Assembly: GCA_964348955.1 (NCBI GenBank)
Contig: CAYGEN010000018.1
Coordinates: forward strand, 1-15,607
From: 2-01-FULL-51-21 sp964348955
GTDB taxonomy: Bacteria; Patescibacteriota; Minisyncoccia; Phycocordibacterales; 2-01-FULL-51-21
Reading direction: 5' to 3'
Length of the DNA: 15,607 bases
In this document: one piece after another, positions 1-5,857 of the stretch
Layout: each line of letters starts with the position of its first letter
Position numbering within the stretch: position 1 is the first letter of the stretch
Made by a program: the position numbers and the translations under genes
The notes under the pieces: generated by a model
The model's input: the letters and a program-made list of their open reading frames with translations, nothing else
Told to the model about the DNA's origin: nothing
Database searches by the model: none

Positions 1-39
1 CTCCGCCGTTCAAGTCCCGTCGCTTCGTCGCATATGCAA

Positions 40-67
40 CAAAACCGAAGCTATCGCTTCGGTTTTG
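40..67 (-). terminator. Hairpin terminator downstream of tRNA-Asp
   Basis: A perfect 12-bp stem (CAAAACCGAAGC / GCTTCGGTTTTG) closes on a 4-nt loop. It lies 8 nt past the 3' end of tRNA-Asp. On the minus strand the stem ends in TTTTG, and the A/T symmetry could let it stop transcription from both sides. An outer imperfect pairing (ATATGC at 32-37 with GCATAT at 68-73) lengthens the structure. Confidence 0.75.
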
Positions 68-75
68 GCATATTG

Positions 76-149
76 CGCGATCGACGGGACTTGAACCCGC
101 AACCTCCGCCGTGACAGGGCGGCGCTCTAACCAGTTGAGCTACGACCGC
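76..149 (-). tRNA. tRNA-Asp (GTC)
   Basis: The minus strand folds into a full cloverleaf. The acceptor stem is GCGGTCG/CGATCGC with one G-U pair, the D-arm is GCTC/GAGC with GG in its loop, the anticodon stem is CCGCC/GGCGG with loop CTGTCAC (anticodon GTC), and the T-arm is GCGGG/CCCGT with loop TTCAAGT. The discriminator is G, as expected for Asp. CCA is not encoded. It supplies Asp for translation and is the last of three tRNAs in this cluster. Confidence 0.95.
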
Positions 150-180
150 AAACAGCTTCCATTACATGAAAACCGCTTTT

Positions 181-186
181 AGTATA
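181..186 (-). promoter_or_regulatory. Putative -10 box (TATACT) for tRNA-Asp
   Basis: TATACT on the minus strand ends 31 nt before the tRNA-Asp 5' end. A weak TTGCAG sits 16 nt upstream of it. The box lies inside a larger inverted repeat (AACCGC at 171-176, GCGGTT at 197-202) that overlaps the end of the upstream small gene, so a terminator-like hairpin and the promoter may share this sequence. TATACT recurs before pilD, the pilA leader and the response regulator. Confidence 0.45.
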
Positions 187-191
187 GCCAA

Positions 192-410
192 CTATCGCGG
201 TTCTGCAATCTCATGTCTGATTTCTATCATCATCTTGCTAAACCACAGAAGAAACGAGGAAAGTCCGACGATGAAAAAGCTTGCGGCGGCTTGGAAGAGT
301 GCGTGAGGGTCGGGCGCCTGCGGAGCCGTCCGCCACACGATGAAGAGGACAAGCGTCGCGCACGCAAAGAGGCAAAAGATAAAAATTGATAACATTATCC
401 GCTTCACCAT
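192..410 (-). CDS. Small two-helix membrane protein, unknown function
   Basis: This 72-residue protein has two hydrophobic segments, about residues 5-27 and 39-61, joined by a short Pro/Ala-rich loop (APQAPDPHA). It ends in a charged tail (EIRHEIAEPR). I do not recognise a family. The start is supported by an AAGGA Shine-Dalgarno-like sequence ending 3 nt before the ATG (M1). M6 is a less likely alternative. The gene lies alone between two tRNA genes on the same strand, with the tRNA-Asp promoter at its 3' edge. The evidence that it is real is the RBS, the clean membrane-protein composition and the absence of any competing gene. A spurious ORF cannot be ruled out without homologues. Confidence 0.6.
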   Translation of the reverse strand: MVKRIMLSIFIFCLFACATLVLFIVWRTAPQAPDPHALFQAAASFFIVGLSSFLLWFSKMMIEIRHEIAEPR

Positions 411-453
411 ATATCCTTGGAAACAGCGGGGAAACCTGGGAAGTTTCTATCTG

Positions 454-524
454 TGCCGGTGAGAGGAATCGGACCTCTGTCTAAGGCTTATGAGTCCTTC
501 GTTCTACCATTGAACTACACCGGC
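454..524 (-). tRNA. tRNA with CAT anticodon (elongator Met, or Ile2)
   Basis: The cloverleaf has acceptor GCCGGTG/CACCGGC (fully paired, including 1-72), a D-arm GTTC/GAAC with loop AATGGTA, an anticodon loop CTCATAA (anticodon CAT), and a T-arm AGAGG/CCTCT with loop TCCGATT. The discriminator is A and CCA is not encoded. Paired position 1-72 argues against an initiator, so it is elongator Met, or Ile2 if C34 is modified to lysidine. Sequence alone does not decide. The last anticodon-stem pair is A-G (31/39), and T-loop position 55 is C instead of the usual U. Confidence 0.9.
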
Positions 525-534
525 GACAGAAAAA

Positions 535-563
535 ACAGTAGCATGTTTACCGAGTCCATTCAA
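535..563 (-). promoter_or_regulatory. Possible promoter for the second CAT tRNA
   Basis: On the minus strand TTGAAT (563-558) and TACTGT (540-535) are separated by exactly 17 nt. A TGC just before the -10 resembles an extended -10. The start would fall a few nt upstream of the tRNA 5' end. The match to consensus is only partial. Confidence 0.35.
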
Positions 564-564
564 C

Positions 565-594
565 GCAAAAAAGAGCGCGGTCGCTCTTTTTTGC
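565..594 (-). terminator. Terminator after initiator tRNA (bidirectional)
   Basis: A perfect 13-bp stem closes a 4-nt loop. It has a GAGCG/CGCTC core flanked by six A on one side and six T on the other, so it can act in either direction. It starts 8 nt past the 3' end of the initiator tRNA and isolates it from the next tRNA. Confidence 0.85.
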
Positions 595-601
595 TCGCGT
601 G

Positions 602-672
602 TTGCGGGGGCCGGTAACGCTCCGGCTTCTGGAGGTTATGAGCCTCCCGAGGTACTTTTCCTCTACCCCGCT
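602..672 (-). tRNA. Initiator tRNA-fMet (CAT), atypical loops
   Basis: All four stems pair. The acceptor is AGCGGGG/CCCCGCA with an A-A mismatch at 1-72, the D-arm is GAGG/CCTC, the anticodon stem GGAGG/CCTCC carries loop CTCATAA, and the T-arm is GCCGG/CCGGC. A 1-72 mismatch is the bacterial initiator hallmark, because it blocks EF-Tu use and favours formylation. The usual three G-C pairs at 29-31/39-41 are here A-U, G-C, G-C. The D-loop (AAAAGTA) lacks the G18G19 pair and the T-loop is AGCGTTA instead of a TTCRANN type. It has its own TATAAT box and terminator. Initiator identity is likely; a decayed copy is the alternative. Confidence 0.8.
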
Positions 673-711
673 ATGGTACGGCGAATTGCGGCGTGCCAAA
701 TCACACTCGCT

Positions 712-717
712 ATTATA
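712..717 (-). promoter_or_regulatory. Consensus -10 box (TATAAT) for initiator tRNA
   Basis: A perfect TATAAT on the minus strand ends 39 nt before the initiator tRNA and just past the stop codon of the HEPN-like gene. Only a poor -35 (TTGTGC at a 16-nt spacing) is visible. It is the best consensus -10 noticed in the window. Confidence 0.6.
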
Positions 718-741
718 CGCAAAAAGAAGGAAAGCACAAAC

Positions 742-1308
742 TCAAATGAAGAAAAACTCTTCAAAAACCTGCTTGTATAAATCTATGACGCGGCGCGCTT
801 CGCGATGAGTCAGAATAAAATCGGACCCGCTGTGGGCAACCGTATTCCTCACCTTATGCGCTTCCCACGCCTGGTCAAGCGTCTTGAAATCGCTCCGTTC
901 AATTTGTTTCAACTTTTCGCCGAGCGATTCACCATGGTAGCCCATAACCGTAACCATCTCGTCCAAAAGTACATCCGCATCAATAATCGCCTGTCGCCAG
1001 GAACTCGGATGTTCCGAAGCGAGGAGCTCGTTGATGCGCTCAAAGCGGGTGTTTTTGCGCTCTTCAGGCGTTTCGTGAACCGAAAGCGTGCCGAGCTCTT
1101 CCCGCTCTTCTTTGCGAATCCGATAAATTCTGATGAGTGAGTATATAATGCCCGTGAGCAGAAAAAGCGTGACGAATAATGAAATAATTTTTATGGTTGC
1201 CCACAACGAGATGAGCTCCTCTGGAATGGTTGCAAAGACGCGACCCGTCAGAAGACGATAGATAAAAAGAAATAGGTAGTCAAGGTTGAGAAATCTGATG
1301 TATTCCAT
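742..1308 (-). CDS. Membrane-anchored protein with HEPN-like C-terminal domain
   Basis: This 188-residue protein has an N-terminal membrane part, with a hydrophobic stretch at about 10-20 and a clear TM helix at about 38-60. A basic/acidic linker (about 61-95) and a helical cytosolic domain (about 95-188) follow. The domain contains R154-N-T-V-A-H159, which fits the Rx4-6H motif of HEPN domains, many of which are metal-independent RNases. The helices around it (AIIDADVLLDEM before, EARRVIDLYKQVF after) match the helical-bundle layout. The start lies 6 nt after the gatA stop, so it is probably the last gene of the ligA-gatC-gatA unit. I recall similar proteins in parcubacterial genomes but know no assigned function. 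RNase activity and any link to tRNA are inference; the domain could be a non-catalytic binding module. Confidence 0.75.
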   Translation of the reverse strand: MEYIRFLNLDYLFLFIYRLLTGRVFATIPEELISLWATIKIISLFVTLFLLTGIIYSLIRIYRIRKEEREELGTLSVHETPEERKNTRFERINELLASEHPSSWRQAIIDADVLLDEMVTVMGYHGESLGEKLKQIERSDFKTLDQAWEAHKVRNTVAHSGSDFILTHREARRVIDLYKQVFEEFFFI

Positions 1309-1314
1309 ATCGCG

Positions 1315-2736
1315 TTATCTTTCTCCCGTAAACTCTTTGCCGGCGTAAAACAAGCGCGACTCAAGCATGTGCGGCGCCGTGAGCTGGAGCCCGAGCGGGA
1401 GCTCTTTGCCGTCCACCTGCGCCAAGCCCATCGGAATGGAGAGCGCCGGCATACCCGTCAAATTTGCAGAAACGGTGAAAATATCGGCGAGGTACATCGC
1501 AAGCGGGTCGCCTTTTTCTCCCACGCGAAAAGCCGGGGTCGGCGTGGTCGGCGTCGCCACAAGCGAAACGTCTTGAAAAGCGCGTGTGAAATCGGCGGTA
1601 ATGAGCCTGCGCACATCCTGCGCTTTGCGATAGTACGATTCGTAGTACCCGGAAGAAAGTACGTAGGTGCCGATGAGAATGCGCCGTCGCACTTCCGCTC
1701 CGAAGCCCGCGCCGCGCGTTGCAACATAGTCGCCCATGAGATTCTCACCGTCCACATGAAGCCCGAAGCGCACGCCATCATAACGCGCGAGGTTGGTGGA
1801 GCACTCCGCCGGCATAATGATGTAATACGACGGAAGCGCGTACTCAGCATACGGCAAAGTAATATCGCGGATTTCATAGCCAAGCGCCGAAAATTTCTGA
1901 AGAGACGCTTCAAACGCTTTCTGCACACCCCGGTCAATACCTTCTTTCAGCATGTGCCGCGGCACCCCGATTGTTTTCAGTTGTTTGTTGTTTGTTGTCG
2001 GTTGTTCGTCTTTGATTGACGTGCTGTCCATAGGGTCGTGTCCGGCAATGGCATTGAAAAGCAGCTCGGCGTCGTACACGGTTTTCGTGATGGGGCCGAT
2101 TTGGTCAAGCGAAGAACCCATGGCAATAAGCCCGACACGCGAGACACGCCCGTAGGTAGGCTTCAATCCCACCACGCCGCAAAAACTTGCCGGCTGGCGG
2201 ATGGAGCCGCCCGTGTCCGAGCCGAGCGCGGCGAGCGCACCACCCATCGCAACCGCCGCCGCCGAGCCGCCGGAAGAGCCACCGGCGACGCGCGATTCGT
2301 CGTGCGGATTCAAGACCGCGCCAAACGCCGAGTTCTCCGTTGAACTTCCCATCGCAAACTCGTCCATGTTGGTACGACCGAGAAAAACCGCGCCCGCGCG
2401 CTTTAGCCGCATGACGACCGTTGCATCGTAAGTCGCATGATAATTTGCCAACATCTTTGAAGCCGCCGAAGCAATTTCACCCTCAACTAAAATATTGTCT
2501 TTAATCGCAATTGGGATGCCGGTGAGCGCACCCGCCTTTCCTCTCGCAATCATCAGGTCGGCGCGCCTCGCCTGCCCGAGCGCCGTATCAAACATTCCAA
2601 GATAGGCGTGTATCCGCTCGTTTTGCTCGGCGCTCTTTTTTAGATACGCTTCCGTAAGCTCCACGGCAGAAAACTCTCTGCGCATGAGCGCCTCGTGCGC
2701 AGTCGCGATGGTGATATTTTTGGTAACAACCGCCAT
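1315..2736 (-). CDS. gatA: Asp/Glu-tRNA(Asn/Gln) amidotransferase subunit A
   Basis: GatA is the glutaminase subunit of the GatCAB complex. It hydrolyses glutamine and passes ammonia to GatB, which converts Glu-tRNA(Gln) and/or Asp-tRNA(Asn) to the cognate aminoacyl-tRNA. The 473-residue product has the amidase-signature Ser-cisSer-Lys triad: K79 in GIPIAIKDN, S154 in AGGSSGGS and S178 in GSDTGGSIRQP. These are the family's usual positions, so the N-terminal half is full length. The start is supported by AAGGG 4 nt upstream and by a 1-nt gap from the gatC stop, indicating translational coupling. gatB is not in the window. One oddity is a low-complexity Gln/Asn/Thr stretch (about residues 243-252, DEQPTTNNKQ) in the loop after DSTS, encoded by an AAC/AAA-rich repeat. 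Confidence 0.97.
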   Translation of the reverse strand: MAVVTKNITIATAHEALMRREFSAVELTEAYLKKSAEQNERIHAYLGMFDTALGQARRADLMIARGKAGALTGIPIAIKDNILVEGEIASAASKMLANYHATYDATVVMRLKRAGAVFLGRTNMDEFAMGSSTENSAFGAVLNPHDESRVAGGSSGGSAAAVAMGGALAALGSDTGGSIRQPASFCGVVGLKPTYGRVSRVGLIAMGSSLDQIGPITKTVYDAELLFNAIAGHDPMDSTSIKDEQPTTNNKQLKTIGVPRHMLKEGIDRGVQKAFEASLQKFSALGYEIRDITLPYAEYALPSYYIIMPAECSTNLARYDGVRFGLHVDGENLMGDYVATRGAGFGAEVRRRILIGTYVLSSGYYESYYRKAQDVRRLITADFTRAFQDVSLVATPTTPTPAFRVGEKGDPLAMYLADIFTVSANLTGMPALSIPMGLAQVDGKELPLGLQLTAPHMLESRLFYAGKEFTGER

Positions 2737-2737
2737 G

Positions 2738-3037
2738 TTACCCTTGTGAAATGATTTTCTTCACCCGAACAAGCCCGCGTTCACTCCCCGGCGCTTCCTT
2801 AAGAAGCGCGTCCGTGTAGCGACCGGTCTCGTGTGGCTCGCCGTCTTCCCGCATGACATTGCGAAGCACCGAGCCATCGCCGCCTTGCAGAGCTGCTGTT
2901 TCCGTGGACACGGCGGCAATTTTTGAAATGTAGGACACGATGGCTTCCACATCTTTGACAAGCGCATCGTACTCCTCTTCCGGCGTGGCAATACGGGAAA
3001 GCGCCGTGAGCTTTATGAGGTCATTTCGGTCTATCAT
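2738..3037 (-). CDS. gatC: Asp/Glu-tRNA amidotransferase subunit C
   Basis: GatC is the small subunit that wraps around GatA and GatB and stabilises the complex. The 99-residue product, starting MIDRNDLIKLTALSRIA, matches the family's length and layout: an N-terminal helix, a central VEAIVSYISKI helix and a C-terminal RVKKII. The frame is open further upstream, but that extension overlaps the end of ligA and reads as low-complexity antisense sequence, so the internal ATG at 3037 is chosen. No Shine-Dalgarno precedes it, but TAGTAT lies 7 nt before the ATG, suggesting a leaderless message. The gene starts 34 nt after the ligA stop and ends 1 nt before gatA. Confidence 0.95.
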   Translation of the reverse strand: MIDRNDLIKLTALSRIATPEEEYDALVKDVEAIVSYISKIAAVSTETAALQGGDGSVLRNVMREDGEPHETGRYTDALLKEAPGSERGLVRVKKIISQG

Positions 3038-3044
3038 GGGAATA

Positions 3045-3050
3045 ATACTA
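3045..3050 (-). promoter_or_regulatory. Putative -10 box (TAGTAT) for gatCA
   Basis: TAGTAT, overlapping a TATTAT, lies 7 nt before the gatC ATG on the minus strand, in the 34-nt ligA-gatC gap. This spacing would put the transcription start at or next to the start codon. Readthrough from ligA is also possible. Confidence 0.4.
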
Positions 3051-3071
3051 TCACAGGCATGCAAAACGAGT

Positions 3072-5138
3072 TCACTGAAACAGCCGCTCAAACTCTTCTT
3101 CATTGATGATGGCGACACCAAGCGCTTGCGCCCGCTCGTATTTTGAACCGCGCTCTCTTGCCCGACTGCTTGCCCGACTGGCAGTTCCCGGCTTTGCAGG
3201 CTCGCCCGCCACAAGATAGTCGGTTTCTTTTGAGACGGCACTTAAGACTGCCCCTCCCTCGGCACGGATTTTTTTCTTTGCTTCGTCGCGGCTTAAGCGC
3301 GACAGCACTCCGGTCAGCACGAATTTCACTCCGACAAGTGCTCCGCCCTTGTGCGCTTTCGGCTTTTGAAGGTGAATTTCTTTCATGAGCCGCGAGAGAA
3401 ACGCTTCGTTTTCTTTGGTGTGCATGAACCGATAGAGCGACTCGGCAACAACCGCTCCGACTCCCTCTATGCGCTCAAAATCTTCCGTGCTCGCCGCTTG
3501 TATGTTGTGGAGCGAGCCGAGACGGAGCGCGACATCGCGGGCGGTTTCCTCGCCGACATGCTCAATTGAAAGCGCAATCAAGAGACGCTCCAGAGGCACA
3601 CGGCGCGCCCGTTCAATTGCGCGAAGCAAGTTGTTGATTGATTTTTCCTTGAAGTGCGGCAACTGCGCAAGGTCGCCCGCCGTGAGGGTAAAAAAGTCAT
3701 CAGCGGTTGCAACGAGGTTTTTTCCCATGAGCGCGTCAACGACGCGCGGACCAAGGCCCTCAATATCAAAGGCGCGCTTTGAGACGAAGTGATAGAGACG
3801 GCGGCGCAGTTGCGCGAAACCACGCTTATTGACGCAACGCCACGCGGCGGTCCCCGGCACGCGCTCAATCTTCCCGTCGCCTCCGCACAGGGCGATGGAT
3901 TTTGGAAACGCGAACAGCTTTTCTTTGCCGATGCGCATCTCTTTCAACACCGAGACAATCTCCGGTATAACGTCTCCCGCTTTCTGCAAAACGACCGTAT
4001 CGCCCACGCGCACATCAAGCGCCATTATTCGGTCTTCATTGTGGAGCGTGGCGCGCGAGACCGTGGAGCCGGCAACAATAACCGGTTTCAAGTGTGCGAC
4101 CGGCGTTACGACACCGGTGCGTCCGACTTGAAATGATATGGTCTCAACCACGGTCGTAACTTGCTCAGGGGGAAACTTAAACGCAATCGCAAACCGCGGC
4201 GCCTTGCCGGTGTAACCGAGCGCCTCTTGATAGCGCCGTTCATTTACCTTGATGACGACGCCGTCAATGAGGTAGTCCTCGCGGTCTTTCTTCTTCTGCC
4301 AATGCCTCCAATACGCTATCGCGCCCGCAATATCTTTCACCTGCGCAAAGTGCTTGTTTACTTTAAAGCCGAGCGAGCGCAGAAACGCGAGCTCTTCGTA
4401 CTGCGCGCCCGGTATCGGCACGCTTGCGCGCGCAATGTCGTACATGAAGTTGTCGAGCGCGCGCGCCGCAGCTACTTTCGGGTCAAGCTGTCTTATGGAG
4501 CCGGCGGCGACATTGCGCGGATTGGCGAAGAGCGGCTCGCCGCGCTTCTGCCGCGCGCGATTGAGCGCTTTAAGATTTCCCTTGCTCATCCATATCTCTC
4601 CCTCCACGATGACATCAACAGGGCGCGTGAGCAAAAGCGGCACCGATTCAATGGTGCGGACATTCTGTGTTACCTCTTCGCCAACCGCTCCGTCTCCGCG
4701 CGTCGCGGCCACGACAAGCACGCCCGCAACATACTCGCAGACAATTTTAAGCCCGTCTATTTTGAGCTCGCAGGTGTAGGTCGGCTTTGGTTCTTCTCCC
4801 GCGCTTGTAAGTACGCGCTTAACCCGCTCATCAAAAGCTACAACATCCTCTTCGGTAAAAGCATCGTTAAACGACCACTGCGGTATTTTGTGCGGCACTT
4901 TTTTAAATGCTTTGAGGGCCTCGCCCGCCACCCGCTGTGAAGGCGAATCGGGCGTTACGAGCGAAGGATACTTCTTTTCAATTTTCACGAGCTCGTACTT
5001 GAGCGAGTCAAGCGCCTCGTCGGAGATGTCCTGACGGTCCTCCACATGATAGAGTCGCCGATGGTAGTCAATCGTCTCTTTGAGCTTTAGATAGCGCTCG
5101 CGCACATCCTTGGGGGGCAGTGGCATCGTGGAGCTCAT
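3072..5138 (-). CDS. ligA: NAD-dependent DNA ligase LigA
   Basis: LigA seals nicks in duplex DNA using NAD+, joining Okazaki fragments and finishing repair. The 688-residue product shows the whole family order: an Ia domain with YHRRLYHV (about 25-32), the adenylation domain with active-site K126 in CELKIDG, VEGEIW (about 178-183), IDGVVIKVN (291-299), the OB fold (about 330-400), a zinc-finger region (about 415-440), helix-hairpin-helix repeats (about 450-570) and a C-terminal BRCT domain (about 600-688). Two oddities stand out. Only C418 and C435 of the usual four zinc cysteines remain. The BRCT domain also carries a 15-20 residue Ser/Arg/Ala-rich insert (about 648-663), partly from a 12-bp tandem duplication. 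The M1 start sits 6 nt after a TATATT box, suggesting a leaderless mRNA. It is the first gene of the housekeeping operon. Confidence 0.97.
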   Translation of the reverse strand: MSSTMPLPPKDVRERYLKLKETIDYHRRLYHVEDRQDISDEALDSLKYELVKIEKKYPSLVTPDSPSQRVAGEALKAFKKVPHKIPQWSFNDAFTEEDVVAFDERVKRVLTSAGEEPKPTYTCELKIDGLKIVCEYVAGVLVVAATRGDGAVGEEVTQNVRTIESVPLLLTRPVDVIVEGEIWMSKGNLKALNRARQKRGEPLFANPRNVAAGSIRQLDPKVAAARALDNFMYDIARASVPIPGAQYEELAFLRSLGFKVNKHFAQVKDIAGAIAYWRHWQKKKDREDYLIDGVVIKVNERRYQEALGYTGKAPRFAIAFKFPPEQVTTVVETISFQVGRTGVVTPVAHLKPVIVAGSTVSRATLHNEDRIMALDVRVGDTVVLQKAGDVIPEIVSVLKEMRIGKEKLFAFPKSIALCGGDGKIERVPGTAAWRCVNKRGFAQLRRRLYHFVSKRAFDIEGLGPRVVDALMGKNLVATADDFFTLTAGDLAQLPHFKEKSINNLLRAIERARRVPLERLLIALSIEHVGEETARDVALRLGSLHNIQAASTEDFERIEGVGAVVAESLYRFMHTKENEAFLSRLMKEIHLQKPKAHKGGALVGVKFVLTGVLSRLSRDEAKKKIRAEGGAVLSAVSKETDYLVAGEPAKPGTASRASSRARERGSKYERAQALGVAIINEEEFERLFQ

Positions 5139-5144
5139 ATGTAA

Positions 5145-5150
5145 AATATA
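5145..5150 (-). promoter_or_regulatory. Putative -10 box (TATATT) for ligA
   Basis: TATATT ends 6 nt before the ligA ATG on the minus strand, immediately after a likely terminator. This would place the transcript start on the A of the ATG. No clear -35 is visible. Confidence 0.5.
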
Positions 5151-5152
5151 GC

Positions 5153-5182
5153 AAAATTCCGCTTCCCGCGGCAGTTGCGGAA
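5153..5182 (-). terminator. Likely terminator ending the pseudopilin operon
   Basis: On the minus strand TTCCGC and GCGGAA form a 6-bp stem around a GC-rich loop containing CCGCGG, followed directly by TTTT. It lies 46 nt after the PilX-like stop and just before the ligA promoter, where an operon boundary is expected. The U-tract is short. Confidence 0.5.
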
Positions 5183-5228
5183 GTGAAAACTCTTTGTTTG
5201 GTTGTTTGGTGGAAAATCCAAAAAAATC

Positions 5229-5828
5229 CTAGAAGGTCACCTGGATACCGCGCTCCACCTTGCGGCCGCCCGGCCCGCCGCAGTTTGACGGAGGACCGGC
5301 GACATAACCCGTGTTGTAGCCGCGAGATTTTATGACCGTTGAGATAACAACCGGGTCAGTTAATCCTGGTATCAATTCTGGCGGCGGTCCCACGGTGTGC
5401 GTTTGCTGAAATTTCTTTTCAACTTCAACTGAACTGCACGACCCTGTCGCAAGGTCAATCGGCATGGCGAAAGAGTAATTTTTGGTAGTCGTGCGGTAAG
5501 CAGAGTCTTCTTCTACCAAAGTAGCCCCCGGCACCACGATAATACTGACGCCATTGCAGTCAATATTGTTCGGCGAGGGCGGGTCAATGACAAATTTCTC
5601 ATCCGGCGCAGTATTCCAAAAGAGCCCGCACTCAATACCGGTATCCGCCGCGTAAAAAGCAAACTGCGACTCGCGCGCGGCGGAAGAAAGAATAATTTCT
5701 TTGGTCGTGATATTAAAAATCGCCAAGCCGATGGAGGTCATAACGCTCGCGATTAAAACCGCATAGAGCAGGGCAAATCCGCCCGTGCTTGTCTGTGCTC
5801 CATTATTTTTTCCGTATACGTATTTCAT
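5229..5828 (-). CDS. PilX-like minor pilin / pseudopilin
   Basis: This protein has a prepilin-like N-terminus with cleavage expected after G17 (STGG|FALLYAV). A hydrophobic helix (about 18-40) and the stretch SARESQFAFYAADTGIEC follow, a block I associate with CPR proteins annotated as PilX N-terminal-like. Position +5 is Tyr rather than Glu, as is common for PilX-type pilins. The remaining part is a secreted domain with four cysteines and a Gly-rich tail. The chosen ATG gives a 17-residue leader. An upstream ATG at 5873, overlapping the previous gene's stop by 16 nt, would add 15 residues (MHKPIIIIVPTVHTL) that do not look like a leader. It is the last gene of the pilD-pseudopilin operon and probably acts in pilus priming or at the tip. 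Confidence 0.8.
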   Translation of the reverse strand: MKYVYGKNNGAQTSTGGFALLYAVLIASVMTSIGLAIFNITTKEIILSSAARESQFAFYAADTGIECGLFWNTAPDEKFVIDPPSPNNIDCNGVSIIVVPGATLVEEDSAYRTTTKNYSFAMPIDLATGSCSSVEVEKKFQQTHTVGPPPELIPGLTDPVVISTVIKSRGYNTGYVAGPPSNCGGPGGRKVERGIQVTF

Positions 5829-5857
5829 TAGGGTGTGTACCGTCGGCACAATAATGA

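Noticed and set aside
1..179. Open plus-strand frames giving products such as RSTGLEPATS
   Set aside because: These are the familiar spurious translations of tRNA antisense sequence.
3038..3241. N-terminal extension of gatC
   Set aside because: Overlaps the ligA coding end in another frame, lacks GatC similarity, and the internal ATG at 3037 gives the standard length.
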